From contig CAXRGQ010000006.1 in NCBI GenBank assembly GCA_964230215.1, forward strand, positions 496,001 through 560,000: 64,000 nucleotides of DNA, given 5' to 3'. A model generated the notes under the pieces. The model saw nothing but the letters and a program-made list of their open reading frames with translations. It made no database searches and was not told the DNA's origin. Numbering within the stretch: position 1 is the stretch's first letter; every line of letters begins with the position of its first letter. Of the stretch, positions 18,323 to 27,796 are shown in pieces. The translations under genes and the position numbers were made by a program. This stretch comes from JAUILH01 sp964230215 (lineage in GTDB: Bacteria > Bacteroidota > Bacteroidia > Flavobacteriales_D > JAUILH01).

Positions 18323-19257
18323 TTATTGAAAAATATTTTCGGAATTAATCTCTGACGTGTGACCATTTTATTTAACTCCCTCTTGTCCAGCTTTTCAAGT
18401 TGATTAACATCTATCTGGTCCACATATTCTTTAAACTCTTTAAACTGCCTTTGGGCATAAGTGTTGACTGCTCGCTTAAAAAAGAACTTAGCTATAAAAC
18501 GGTCTACAATAGATGAATTGTAAAGTTCAGATGAAATATTGAAGGCTTGGCTATTACCTGTCTCTCTGAACAGCTTTACTTCTTTCCAGAACTGATCTTT
18601 ATGCAATTCAAATGCATTGATATCCTGCCCAGTCTTTGATGCGTCATGCATTCTAAATCTTGAAAATACGGTATCTACCTCAATGATTGAATCATTCGCA
18701 TGCGTCAATAAAAACCTAAAGTACCATTCGTAGTCCATAATATAATGGAGTGATTCATTCAAATAACCCATTTTTTTTATGGCTGTGCTCGAATAATATG
18801 TTGACGGTTGTTTTATAACAATATTATTCAATGTATCTGTAAGGGTTTCTCTTTTGGCTTTCTTGTCATACAGCCAATTTTCAGTGCCAATCACATTAAT
18901 ACTGCCAATGATGCAATCTGGTTGTTCATTTTCCAGATAGATAGCACCAATCTCATTTAAAGCTCCATTTTCTACAATGTCATCACTATTAATCCAATTA
19001 AACAAATCACCAGAAGCCATGCGTAAGCCTTTATTGATTGCGTTGCTCTGTCCACCATCTTTCTTTGATTCCCAGTAATGGATGTGCTTCTCGTATTTCT
19101 TAATTATATCGACGGTTTCATCCGTGCTTCCACCATCCATTATGATATATTCCAGGTTTGGATAATTCTGATCTAGAATAGAATTAATCGTCTCTTCGAT
19201 GAAAGCTCCTTGATTGTATGAAGGGGTTACAATTGTTATTTTCGGCAGTGTTTGCAT
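18319..19257 (-). CDS. Glycosyltransferase family 2
   Basis: 312 residues. KITIVTPSYNQGAFIEETIN, YIIMDGGSTDETVDII, ESKKDGGQSNAINKGL and FNWINSDDI are a strong match to a common GT2 group of O-antigen and capsule loci. An upstream TTG would add nine residues, but the ATG at 19257 starts directly before the family core. A TAATTTTG box (TAnnTTTG) lies 6-13 bases before this ATG on the same strand, which would give a very short or absent leader; no -33 match was found. First gene of the 19257-12196 operon. Confidence 0.85.
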   Translation of the reverse strand: MQTLPKITIVTPSYNQGAFIEETINSILDQNYPNLEYIIMDGGSTDETVDIIKKYEKHIHYWESKKDGGQSNAINKGLRMASGDLFNWINSDDIVENGALNEIGAIYLENEQPDCIIGSINVIGTENWLYDKKAKRETLTDTLNNIVIKQPSTYYSSTAIKKMGYLNESLHYIMDYEWYFRFLLTHANDSIIEVDTVFSRFRMHDASKTGQDINAFELHKDQFWKEVKLFRETGNSQAFNISSELYNSSIVDRFIAKFFFKRAVNTYAQRQFKEFKEYVDQIDVNQLEKLDKRELNKMVTRQRLIPKIFFNK

Positions 19258-19348
19258 TATTGCAAAATTAGAAAGAATGTGCAATCCCGACCTACATTAT
19301 TAATTTTTGGTGTATTATCGTATATAAAAATGATTTTTTTGCAGGTAA

Positions 19349-20371
19349 ATGAGCAATACAGGGAAAGCTGAAATAAGGAAATTAAACACAATTCGTGGCA
19401 TTGCTGCTTTGATAGTTCTGGTCTCGCATTATTCAAATGATGTAAAGCTATTCGATGGGTATCTGGGAAATGGATCAGGTCAAATTGGTGTGATGTTGTT
19501 TTTTATACTTAGCGGTTTTCTAATGGCTCACCTTTACATCAACAGACCCTGGAATGCAGATCAGTCAAAAAACTTTCTGGTGGCAAGGGTGGCACGTGTA
19601 TTGCCCCTTTTTTACCTTGTTGTATTACTGTCCTATCTCCTAACACAGTTTACCAATTTTAGATTTATGTATCCGATTGACGGATTGTCTGATTTTTTAT
19701 CCCATACCTTATTACTTTCCGGAAAATCTATACTCTGGACAATTCCAGCCGAAATTCACTTTTACCTAATATTTGTTTTTCTTTGGTTGCTTTATTTCAA
19801 GCACAAACTTGCATTCTATATAAGCATTACAATAATCACTTTACTTGCACTATTTTTTAGGCTTGACACTTACAACTACGCTTTAGGTTCATTAGACCTA
19901 AAACTCTCCATTCTATGGGCAATACCTTACTTTCTGATTGGATGTTTTTTTGGGATCATTTATACACGTGTAGAATTCAAAAAACACGGTGTATTTGTAC
20001 TTGCCCTGCCTGCATTAATGATAATCTACCCAAATATATTTGTGGATATATTTGGTATGAATCACACAATGTGGAACTCTCCATTAATTTTTGCTTTCTT
20101 GTCTGTAGTGTTTTTTGCTGTGGTATTCCTGACGCCAGACTCCAATAGGTTTTTAGCAAATAAAATTGGTGATTTCTTAGGTAAAATAAGCTACTCATTA
20201 TATTTATGGCACTTGCCAATTTTAATAATATTATACCCTTACGCTAAAAGCAATCCATTAATTTTCTTTTTCATTTTTCTGGCAATTTCTCTTGTTGCAT
20301 CCTACTTGTCATTTAAACTTTTTGAATCACCATGCAGAAAGTATTTGAAGCGCCTAATTGATAAGAGGTAA
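19349..20371 (+). CDS. Acyltransferase family 3 membrane protein
   Basis: 340 residues, about ten helices. IRKLNTIRGIAALIVLVSHY carries the N-terminal R and H; IGVMLFFILSGFLMAHLYI and VARVARVLPLFYLV follow. The usual EEQFY motif is changed to PAEIHFYLIF, as in a subset of family members. Predicted acyl transfer to a glycan at the inner membrane. It opens the plus-strand island; only 57 bases separate it from the T9SS cargo gene, so co-transcription is possible although that gene also has its own TAnnTTTG box. Confidence 0.85.
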   Translation: MSNTGKAEIRKLNTIRGIAALIVLVSHYSNDVKLFDGYLGNGSGQIGVMLFFILSGFLMAHLYINRPWNADQSKNFLVARVARVLPLFYLVVLLSYLLTQFTNFRFMYPIDGLSDFLSHTLLLSGKSILWTIPAEIHFYLIFVFLWLLYFKHKLAFYISITIITLLALFFRLDTYNYALGSLDLKLSILWAIPYFLIGCFFGIIYTRVEFKKHGVFVLALPALMIIYPNIFVDIFGMNHTMWNSPLIFAFLSVVFFAVVFLTPDSNRFLANKIGDFLGKISYSLYLWHLPILIILYPYAKSNPLIFFFIFLAISLVASYLSFKLFESPCRKYLKRLIDKR

Positions 20372-20428
20372 GACACCTGTTCCACTGCTATGTTCACCAC
20401 ATCTAATAATTCATTAAATTTGTGTAAG

Positions 20429-21316
20429 ATGAAAAAATGGGTGTTTCATATGTCTTGGCTGATGATGTGTTGTTTGCACTGCTCTGCTCAAATAACAATT
20501 TTGGGCAACACCAATGTTGTTCTTCATAGCGGCACACAGCTCAAAACGGGATCTCTAACGGACACAATCTATGTTAATGCGGGCGCAAATTTCGTAAACG
20601 ATGGCATTGTTGAATTGGATTCACTAGGATATATATCAGACGAACAAAGCCCTATTACAGGAATGGGACTTGAACATTATAGAAAAGACCTATTAAACTC
20701 GGTTTCATCAGTTAATCCAGGTGGACTGGGATTCATCTTCAACTCTAATACACAGGATTCTATTGGGATTAGCCGTTATCACTCATCTTTTTCAATTGGA
20801 GGCGGATCGTCAGTTAACAGATATTATTCAGTTAATAGGGGTAATCCAACTTCCCAGACTATTTCATTCGATTCACACAGCAGCGAATTAAATGGAAATA
20901 TAGGTGCTGATCTAATTTTGGCAAGTTCTTTTGATAATGGGGTGACATGGGAGTTCACGCTTGGCACCACCGATCAAATTAACACACGACTGGATGGAGT
21001 GTTGGTTGATTCGTTTGCCATCCATACTTTAATCGACTACAGTGTTGTTGCAAATGTAGCGGATGAAACTAAGACTCTAGAACTTGATTTTTATCCAAAT
21101 CCAGTTAATGCCGGGGGTGAAATGATTGTGGTTACAAACGATCATGAAAAATGCCTGCTCATTATAAGTGATATGCAAGGACGTATAGTTTATACAACAA
21201 AGCTTAGCGCAGCGATTACGCATTTATCACTTTACAATGAAATAGCTCCTGGACTTTACAATGTAACAGTTTTCGATGATAGTAGCTCTAATTCAAAAAA
21301 GCTAGTGGTTAAATAA
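20429..21316 (+). CDS. Secreted protein with T9SS type A sorting domain
   Basis: 295 residues. A signal peptide MKKWVFHMSWLMMCCLHCSA (cleavage before Q) supports the ATG at 20429 over one 13 codons upstream. The middle is beta-rich without a recognised enzyme domain. The last 80 residues have LELDFYPNPVNAGGEMIVV, LLIISDMQGRIVYTTKL and APGLYNVTVFD then KKLVVK, the layout of the Por/T9SS type A C-terminal sorting domain. It would be exported through the outer membrane and either released or anchored to a lipopolysaccharide. A TAAATTTG box lies at 20415-20422. Function beyond surface display unknown. Confidence 0.8.
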   Translation: MKKWVFHMSWLMMCCLHCSAQITILGNTNVVLHSGTQLKTGSLTDTIYVNAGANFVNDGIVELDSLGYISDEQSPITGMGLEHYRKDLLNSVSSVNPGGLGFIFNSNTQDSIGISRYHSSFSIGGGSSVNRYYSVNRGNPTSQTISFDSHSSELNGNIGADLILASSFDNGVTWEFTLGTTDQINTRLDGVLVDSFAIHTLIDYSVVANVADETKTLELDFYPNPVNAGGEMIVVTNDHEKCLLIISDMQGRIVYTTKLSAAITHLSLYNEIAPGLYNVTVFDDSSSNSKKLVVK

Positions 21317-21318
21317 AT

Positions 21319-22116
21319 ATGAATTATCGTCATTACATATTGTTCTTGCTGCTCATTCTAACTTTAGCTTATCCAGTTAGGGGGCAAGTAGAAGTGGCAG
21401 ATACTATAAAACTAACCTCCACGCAAAGTTCGTCACGGATTATTACAGGAGTGGCAAAGCCTTCAAATGAGCTGAACGCTGCAAATGCTGATGGCATTAT
21501 AAACAACCACCATAAATTTGCCTTAGCTTCAGGCACACCAGATTCGATAGATTTGTCCTTGTCACCAAGTATCTCCACATATCTTCCAGGATCACAGGTT
21601 ATGTTTTTCGCACCATCAAGCAATACAGATAGCGTATTAGTGAATGTTGATGGGCTAGGTTTTGTGCCTCTTAACAAGGGATATGGCGTGAAATTAGACT
21701 CAGGAGACCTTAAAGCAGGTCTGGTTGTAAACGCCATTTATGATGGAACTCAATTTATCATATTGTCTGAGTTGAATAAGTCATGCCCATCAGGTTACAC
21801 GAGCGTAAATGATTATTACTGCATCCATATAGATGAACAAGCAGATAGCGTTGATTATTGGCAGGCAATTGTGGCTTGCGCTGACGAAAACGCACGTTTG
21901 TGCACATGGAGTGAATGGTACAATGCATGCAGAAAATTAGGGACCTCATTGAATAACATGATAGATAATTGGGAATTTGTTGACGGTGCACAGAATTATC
22001 TTGCTGCATCCCCCACTAAAACTAGAGCAAAATTGGCCGGTGAATTTGCATGCGAAGAGGGTTCTGGTGGAAATCCAACTGTTCCCAGAGCTTATAGGTG
22101 TTGTTATACAAAATGA
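21319..22116 (+). CDS. Secreted Cys-rich protein, paralog 1 of 3 (FGE/tail-fibre-like C-domain)
   Basis: 265 residues with a signal peptide ending VRGQ. Residues 25-150 are a beta-rich segment with NVDGLGFVPLNKG and AIYDGTQFIIL, like repeats in phage tail fibres. The last ~105 residues form a compact domain starting CPSGYTSVNDYYCI, with ARLCTWSEWYNAC and ending YRCCYTK; it holds eight cysteines shared with the next two genes. The RLCTWxEWxxAC pattern recalls FGE-sulfatase/C-type-lectin-like folds, but catalytic function is not shown. Three bases follow the T9SS gene, so it is in one operon. It lacks a T9SS tail. Confidence 0.8.
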   Translation: MNYRHYILFLLLILTLAYPVRGQVEVADTIKLTSTQSSSRIITGVAKPSNELNAANADGIINNHHKFALASGTPDSIDLSLSPSISTYLPGSQVMFFAPSSNTDSVLVNVDGLGFVPLNKGYGVKLDSGDLKAGLVVNAIYDGTQFIILSELNKSCPSGYTSVNDYYCIHIDEQADSVDYWQAIVACADENARLCTWSEWYNACRKLGTSLNNMIDNWEFVDGAQNYLAASPTKTRAKLAGEFACEEGSGGNPTVPRAYRCCYTK

Positions 22117-22892
22117 AAGCTTTATTAACCATATCTGTATTTTTAACTCTGTCGAATGTGTCCGGGCAGTTAACGGTGGATAAATCCATAAACTTTACCG
22201 CAACTGATTCTAGTAAAAATCAGGTTGTTGGGCACGATGAACCATTTCAATTAGACCATGCTGTCAATGTCAACTCGGCGGTTAAAAGTGTGCTTAACTT
22301 TAGTAATTCAGTGAGCTATGCTAACAACATAATAAATGTAAACAGAAATATTCCTGAACAAAACTATCAGACTGGTATGTCCATTGCTTTCATATCAAAT
22401 TTTTCTTGTGATGATAGCGTCCAAATTACAATAGATGGAGGTGATACCGCCTTCATAACTAAAAGCATCACAGAATTATTGGACACAAACAATATAGCTG
22501 TCAATCAGTATGTAGAATTAATCTACGATGGAACTAATTTCCAATTATTAAACAATACACAAGCTTGTCCATCTGGATTTGTTCAAGTAAATAATAACTA
22601 TTGTATTCAAATGAACGAATACGGCCCCATGACCATTTATGACGCAATGGCATTTTGTGATACGCTAGGAGGTCAATTATGCTCCCTATCCGATTGGTAT
22701 TATGCATGCCAAAAAACCGATTTAAACCTCCAAGACATGACAAACAATTGGGAATGGATAAATCATGGAATGGACCATACTAGTGACGCCGCAACAGTTG
22801 GAAACGGCGTATGCGAGAGCATCCTTACACAGCAATCTGAGCTATGGCAAGGAGGAAATACTGCAATTTTTAGATGTTGTTATTACAGATGA
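22113..22892 (+). CDS. Secreted Cys-rich protein, paralog 2 of 3
   Basis: 259 residues. An ATGA overlap with paralog 1 and the signal peptide MKALLTISVFLTLSNVSGQ fix the start. It has the same plan as paralog 1: beta-rich N-part with LIYDGTNFQLL, then CPSGFVQVNNNYCIQM, GGQLCSLSDWYYACQ, NNWEWI and the ending FRCCYYR. The eight C-domain cysteines are conserved, with one extra cysteine in the N-part. About one third of positions look identical to its neighbours by eye. No enzyme motif was recognised. Probably periplasmic or surface-exposed; role unknown. Confidence 0.8.
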   Translation: MKALLTISVFLTLSNVSGQLTVDKSINFTATDSSKNQVVGHDEPFQLDHAVNVNSAVKSVLNFSNSVSYANNIINVNRNIPEQNYQTGMSIAFISNFSCDDSVQITIDGGDTAFITKSITELLDTNNIAVNQYVELIYDGTNFQLLNNTQACPSGFVQVNNNYCIQMNEYGPMTIYDAMAFCDTLGGQLCSLSDWYYACQKTDLNLQDMTNNWEWINHGMDHTSDAATVGNGVCESILTQQSELWQGGNTAIFRCCYYR

Positions 22893-23653
22893 AACAATTG
22901 TCAACCATATTACTGATTTTATGCGCTCAATTTTCAATTGCCCAATTTGAGCTGAATAATGAAATCAATCTTACTGGTTCGACTGAATCGGATCGTCAAG
23001 TCTCTAATCTCGGACCTGCGTACGATACCACAAACATAGTTAGTGCGTTAGACATTCAATCTAATAGATTGATATATTGTTCAGCAATTGGAAATGACTC
23101 GATTCTAGTTAATACTCAGGTGAGCTACAATGCATATCTCCCGGGGAGCGTATTGTTAGTTAGAATTGACAGTAATAATGCCGCCTCTCCTGTTATTAAT
23201 GTGAACGGACTAGGCTACAAAATAATTTTAAAGAACTATGCCGACAGCCTGCAATCCAATGACTTAATCAAGGGTCAGTTGGTATACCTAATTTATGACG
23301 GCGCTAATTTTCAACTGATAAATTGGTTAGAAAACTTTTGTCCTTCAGGATTTACAAAGGTTAATAATTCTTATTGTATAGAAGCCGATGAGAATAATGC
23401 AAGTAATCTATGGGATGCCATTATTAACTGCAAAAGCAAAAACGCAAAAATGTGTACTTGGGCAGAATGGTACTATGCCTGTCAAAAAACTGGACTAGGC
23501 CTTCTAAACATGACCAACAATTTTGAGTGGCTAAACTGCCCGATAAACAATCCAAATCAAGCTCTAATAATTGGTAATGGTGACTGTTTAACAGGTACTG
23601 CTAGTCACGCAACTACCACATCCTACAATTTCCGCTGTTGCTATGCGAAATAA
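22889..23653 (+). CDS. Secreted Cys-rich protein, paralog 3 of 3
   Basis: 254 residues. ATGA overlap with paralog 2; signal peptide MKQLSTILLILCAQFSIAQ. The N-part has NVNGLGYKIILKNYADSL and YLIYDGANFQLI; the C-domain runs from CPSGFTKVNNSYCIEA through AKMCTWAEWYYACQ, NNFEWL and GNGDCL to FRCCYAK, with the same eight cysteines. Gene junctions of the three paralogs share the sequence tgttgttat before the next ATG, which supports tandem duplication. The end overlaps the TlpA-like gene by 11 bases. Function unknown. Confidence 0.8.
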   Translation: MKQLSTILLILCAQFSIAQFELNNEINLTGSTESDRQVSNLGPAYDTTNIVSALDIQSNRLIYCSAIGNDSILVNTQVSYNAYLPGSVLLVRIDSNNAASPVINVNGLGYKIILKNYADSLQSNDLIKGQLVYLIYDGANFQLINWLENFCPSGFTKVNNSYCIEADENNASNLWDAIINCKSKNAKMCTWAEWYYACQKTGLGLLNMTNNFEWLNCPINNPNQALIIGNGDCLTGTASHATTTSYNFRCCYAK

Positions 23654-24935
23654 AATATTAGCAGCCCTCGTTATCATATGTTTTTCTGCTCCTCATATTA
23701 AGTCACAGAGCGACATTACCTGCTATTCTCCTAGCCAATCGCCAATTATCTTGCTTTCATACTACGGGTTGTCACATGACACAATAGCGTGTTACCAGCC
23801 TGATAAGGACGGAGTCGTCAACGTACCTCAAGAATTAGCTGAAGGGTTTTATACAATTTCTCAAAACTCATTAAGTCGGGATTTTATTTTTACACCTAAA
23901 GAAAAACTCTCTATCTACTTTAATGATTCAACAATCGATTTGTCCTATTCTTTGGAAAATAATCTACTAGATACGGTTAGGCACAAATACCTCTCCTATA
24001 AGACAAGAAAAGATAACTTGTTGTTAATTAAACGCAATGCCCAGGATAATGAAATTCATGCGACAAGAATTGATAGCATTATTGGCAAATTGCAACACGA
24101 CTTTAATCATGAACTTAATGAGCTTAAGTTAAAGTACCCTAGCTCATATGCAATTATTAGTACCTGCACATATATTGAGAAACTCACAAGTAATAGTAAA
24201 TCATCTTATTTCTACAACTTAGTAATTGACAAAAAGTATTTGAATTCCACCCTGTACCCTAATATCTTTATGAACTACTTTAAGGAACATACAGCATATG
24301 ATGAAAGTGGATTTAAATCAAGCATTGACACCATTCTGTACTATACCAGTTCTGATCAGTCCGTATATAATTATGCGTTAAAATTTATTCTTGAACTATT
24401 CGATAAGGTCGGACCTAAAATAATTTATGATTACATAATAGATAATTACTTATTAAATGGTGGCTGCAACGAAGGAACAGAACTGGTAGATAAAGCTATA
24501 TTAGAGGGTTACCTTAGCCTAAGAATCGGAAACAAACCGGATAATATAGATATTCTCGGCAAGGATCTATACTCTATTTGTAGCGCAAAAGACCATAACA
24601 TTATTGTCTTTTGGTCATCTCATTGTTCATTTTGTAAGGAAGCTTTACCAGAACTATTAAGACTTCAATCAAAGACGGATAACATCAATATCATAGCGTT
24701 TTCATTAGATACAGATTTAAGTAACAATTACTATTTAAATGTACTTAACAATTACCCGTGGACACATGTCTGTGATAAGAAATCATGGGATTCACCATAT
24801 GTTAATCACTTCAAGATAAACAAAACGCCAAGCATCTTTTATTTGGATAGATCGAGTACGATACTTGGTAAAAACTTAAGCACTATAGAACTAGAAAAAC
24901 TTATAAAAGCTAGGCAAAATTCGACAGATCAATAA
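23643..24935 (+). CDS. TlpA/ResA-like secreted thioredoxin-fold protein
   Basis: 430 residues with a signal peptide (MRNKILAALVIICFSAPHIKS). A long N-terminal region of the kind found in Bacteroidota TlpA-like proteins precedes the thioredoxin fold at about 310-425, where IIVFWSSHCSFCKEALPEL gives the CxxC pair and NKTPSIFYL the cis-proline loop. These proteins shuttle disulfide electrons in the periplasm. The 11-base overlap with the third eight-cysteine paralog suggests they are its clients, which is inference. The gene also overlaps the convergent GT4 by 26 bases. Confident in the fold, less in the role. Confidence 0.82.
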   Translation: MRNKILAALVIICFSAPHIKSQSDITCYSPSQSPIILLSYYGLSHDTIACYQPDKDGVVNVPQELAEGFYTISQNSLSRDFIFTPKEKLSIYFNDSTIDLSYSLENNLLDTVRHKYLSYKTRKDNLLLIKRNAQDNEIHATRIDSIIGKLQHDFNHELNELKLKYPSSYAIISTCTYIEKLTSNSKSSYFYNLVIDKKYLNSTLYPNIFMNYFKEHTAYDESGFKSSIDTILYYTSSDQSVYNYALKFILELFDKVGPKIIYDYIIDNYLLNGGCNEGTELVDKAILEGYLSLRIGNKPDNIDILGKDLYSICSAKDHNIIVFWSSHCSFCKEALPELLRLQSKTDNINIIAFSLDTDLSNNYYLNVLNNYPWTHVCDKKSWDSPYVNHFKINKTPSIFYLDRSSTILGKNLSTIELEKLIKARQNSTDQ

Positions 24936-26058
24936 ATTTTCTTGCAAAACTGCTAATTGCCTTATCATAAGCTCCAACAGCGTCATAGTCAACAGAAAAA
25001 TTCTCATTTTGCATAAGCACCATCAACTCATCGGCATTTTTTGGATCGAAATGCGTACAGTTCTTGTCAACCTGCTCCAAATGAACAGGAATATTTGAAA
25101 CAATTATGTGCTTTCCAAGTGCCTTTGCATCCTCAACTACTGTACTCCATCCTTCAAATAGCGAGGGTTGAATAATTGCTTTGGCATTCTGCATGATACA
25201 CAATTGCTCAAGTCTATCCATAAATCCTAAAAAGATAACATTGTCACCTAAACCATTTTCATTTACAAATGCTTTTAATTTGTTCACATAATCTACGTTT
25301 CTAAAATCTTTTTCCTTTCCAGAGAATAACAGCAATGGAACTTTGCCTCCGGCCTGCTTAATTAATCTCATGGCTTCAAGAACGACCAAATGATTTTTAT
25401 GCGCCCAGAACTGATTTGGCGTGAAAAAATAGTCGTTATTAATTCCGTATCTCTCCTTAAGCTCATTAAAACTAACTGCCGAAAAATCAGGGTGTGTTAC
25501 AGCAAATTCTAACACGGTGGTATTTGCCTTCGCATCTGGGTATAGCTCTTTAAAATGTGATTGAGCATCCTTACTACTAAGAACAACCAAATCATAGTCT
25601 TTAGCCACCATTATTTGGTGTTTTTTGCGTCTCGCAATAATCTCATCCGTAAACAAATGTGGTAAATAGGCTTCTTGAAAATCTGGTATCCATACGATCT
25701 TCTTTAAACCTTTGGATTTCACATGTTTTGAGTACATAGGGTACAAAAAATCTATGTTTACATTCACATTTGAGTTATAGGCTAGGTTTTTTCCAGCAAC
25801 TAATCTATACACCCTATTTACCATGCGAAACATAAGATTTGGCACGGCAGGAAATTGGATGAATTCCAGATACGGATAATCGGTTCCATCCTTGACATTG
25901 TTATAATTCTCTGTATTATTGGTAAGAATTATGAAAACAGGCTTTTCCTTGTCATCCAAGGTCTTGCACGCCTTAATAATATTTAATACGTAATAGGTTC
26001 CAGCTATCCAATCTTCTTTATAGCTATATATTAATCCAATCCTTTTTCTTGACACCAT
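24910..26058 (-). CDS. Glycosyltransferase family 4
   Basis: 382 residues. The donor domain has FFTPNQFWAHKNHLVVLEAM, LLLFSGKEKDF, NVIFLGFMDRLEQL and IIQPSLFEGWSTVVEDAKALG with the EGWSTVVEDA version of the GT4 catalytic motif, followed by HIIVSNIPVHLEQV. This is a common group in Bacteroidota O-antigen loci. The N-terminal part includes KKIVWIPDFQEAYLPHLF. Last gene of the wzm-led operon, overlapping the upstream epimerase gene by 28 bases. Donor unknown. Confidence 0.85.
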   Translation of the reverse strand: MVSRKRIGLIYSYKEDWIAGTYYVLNIIKACKTLDDKEKPVFIILTNNTENYNNVKDGTDYPYLEFIQFPAVPNLMFRMVNRVYRLVAGKNLAYNSNVNVNIDFLYPMYSKHVKSKGLKKIVWIPDFQEAYLPHLFTDEIIARRKKHQIMVAKDYDLVVLSSKDAQSHFKELYPDAKANTTVLEFAVTHPDFSAVSFNELKERYGINNDYFFTPNQFWAHKNHLVVLEAMRLIKQAGGKVPLLLFSGKEKDFRNVDYVNKLKAFVNENGLGDNVIFLGFMDRLEQLCIMQNAKAIIQPSLFEGWSTVVEDAKALGKHIIVSNIPVHLEQVDKNCTHFDPKNADELMVLMQNENFSVDYDAVGAYDKAISSFARKFIDLSNFA

Positions 26059-26933
26059 TGATAAAACTTATTTAAGCCATCTATCATGGCAACCTTTGGA
26101 GTAAACCCAATTTTCTGAATCTGATTTACGTCTGCTTTCCAGTTACTCGGATCACCTTTCCTGGTTTCACCGCTAAACTCAAACTGCACGCCGTCTGAAA
26201 CTAGACCGTAGAACATATCCACCACATCACTTATTTTCATTTCAGTTCCTGAAGCAGCATTAATTGCCTGACCTTCAAACTTACACTTATTAATACACAA
26301 ATCAATGATTGATATCAGATCATCTATATAAATATAGTCCCTTGATTCATCGCCCGTTCCAAACAATTTAATTGGTCCATCTGTTGCAATGTATTTCTGA
26401 TAAAGATCCCAAAACAATTGCTTTTTCAAGCCTTCTCCATAAGCAGAAAAAACCCTTAAACTGAGCGTTTTAATATTGAAATTCTCGTAGAACTCCGTGC
26501 ATATCTGCTCTGCCATAAGCTTATGTTTACCGTAGGGCGATATAGGCTTTAATTGTGAATCTTCATGGATAGGCAATTGAATTGGATTACCATATACAGC
26601 GGCACTAGACATGTTAATAAACTTACAATCGGGATTATACCTTCTGATGGCGTCCAATTGCATAAATACGTTGTGTGTATTTAATAAAAAATCTCTGTCT
26701 GGATGCTTTATACTATCGGGTACACTAGCTGCTCCGGAACAGTTGATGCAAATATCGAATGACTGATCTCTAAACAAATCTCTGTAGTCAGCACTGCTCG
26801 CATCAAGTAGAATGTAATTACTGGCCGTGTAGTCCACAATAACGTCAGCTCCCCATACATCATACTTATTTGAGAAGTAACTCACACAATGTGCCCCAAT
26901 AAAACCTTTTGATCCAATTACTAATACCTTCAT
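26031..26933 (-). CDS. NAD-dependent epimerase/dehydratase (extended SDR)
   Basis: 300 residues. VLVIGSKGFIGAHCVSYF is a G-x-x-G-x-x-G variant cofactor loop; SSAAVYG and SPYGKHK (catalytic Tyr and Lys, near residue 133) follow; KLFGTGDESRDYIYIDDLI near residue 185 is the substrate-region signature of nucleotide-sugar SDRs. Possibly a UDP-sugar epimerase or a dTDP-sugar reductase. ATG start in a 4-base overlap with the methyltransferase gene; the end overlaps the GT4 by 28 bases. Substrate not assignable. Confidence 0.84.
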   Translation of the reverse strand: MKVLVIGSKGFIGAHCVSYFSNKYDVWGADVIVDYTASNYILLDASSADYRDLFRDQSFDICINCSGAASVPDSIKHPDRDFLLNTHNVFMQLDAIRRYNPDCKFINMSSAAVYGNPIQLPIHEDSQLKPISPYGKHKLMAEQICTEFYENFNIKTLSLRVFSAYGEGLKKQLFWDLYQKYIATDGPIKLFGTGDESRDYIYIDDLISIIDLCINKCKFEGQAINAASGTEMKISDVVDMFYGLVSDGVQFEFSGETRKGDPSNWKADVNQIQKIGFTPKVAMIDGLNKFYQWCQEKGLD

Positions 26934-27796
26934 TTTTTTATACCAATATATGTATACATTCTCCCAGGTATTTTTGCTTCATTATATGCATCACTACTAT
27001 TGAAATTAATCTTTTTTCGATATAGCCTTTGTATTAATCCTATGTTTGCCAAGATACCAAGCCTGCGTTTTAAATGATTAATCATGGCCTTTTCTTTAGA
27101 CTCACCAAGTTGAATGTATTCTTCCTTGGTAATTGGATAATAATTGATGACTGAATCAAAATGTTTTAACTCTTTTTGAACTTCAATGTTTGCAGAAGTC
27201 ATTGCATTGCGATATTCAGTTGCAGTATACGCATTCTCACCACCATAGAATTTATGCAATGGATGCATCTCTAAAAACCATTCTTTATCCTCCTTGTTGT
27301 ATATAACATGATCCCTTACCGTTAAGAGAAGACCACCAGGCTTTAATACCCTGGCACACTCTAAAATAAATTTATTTAAATCATTTGCATGATGCATAGC
27401 CTGTCTGACATAAACTACATCAAACACACTATTATCAAATTTTATTTCCTCCGCAAATGATTCATATATTTTAAGGTTGTCTAAACTATGTTGTTGCTTA
27501 AGTTTTCTTATCGCTCCTGCTCCAATGGTATCGCTTGGGTCAGGTTCAACCGCATGAACCTCAAATCCAGAATTTGCAAATGCCACAGAGCTAATTCCAT
27601 TACCGGCTCCAATATCCAATATTAATTTTGCCTTAGGTGCATAAAGTTTAATCAGTTCTAATGTTGCTTCAAACTCCTCACCATCACCAAATCGCTGCAC
27701 ATTGAGGTCTAAATCCTTTTCAAAATATGCTTTTTCGACTAGATCCTTGTAAGACGGCTCATTTCTAATAAATTCGATTGTTTCTTCCCAAGTCAT
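26930..27796 (-). CDS. Class I SAM-dependent methyltransferase
   Basis: 288 residues. Motif I is LILDIGAGNGISSVAFA near residue 58, the acidic loop end is HAVEPDPSD, and FDVVYVRQAMHHAND near residue 127 with VLKPGGLLLTVRDHV make up the Methyltransf_11-type core. The C-terminal 100 residues are lineage-specific. In this operon it most likely O-methylates a sugar, either within the chain or as a terminal cap. In Wzm/Wzt systems a terminal methyl can be the chain-stop signal read by the Wzt C-domain, so a capping role is possible but unproven. It overlaps both neighbours by 4 bases. Confidence 0.82.
   Translation of the reverse strand: MTWEETIEFIRNEPSYKDLVEKAYFEKDLDLNVQRFGDGEEFEATLELIKLYAPKAKLILDIGAGNGISSVAFANSGFEVHAVEPDPSDTIGAGAIRKLKQQHSLDNLKIYESFAEEIKFDNSVFDVVYVRQAMHHANDLNKFILECARVLKPGGLLLTVRDHVIYNKEDKEWFLEMHPLHKFYGGENAYTATEYRNAMTSANIEVQKELKHFDSVINYYPITKEEYIQLGESKEKAMINHLKRRLGILANIGLIQRLYRKKINFNSSDAYNEAKIPGRMYTYIGIKK

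Noticed and set aside
21319..23653. Prophage tail-fibre genes
   Set aside because: The N-parts look fibre-like, but each protein has a signal peptide and no phage structural, lysis or integrase gene is nearby.
21319..23653. Active formylglycine-generating enzymes
   Set aside because: The C-domain is only about 105 residues, far shorter than FGE, and I cannot place its copper-binding cysteines.
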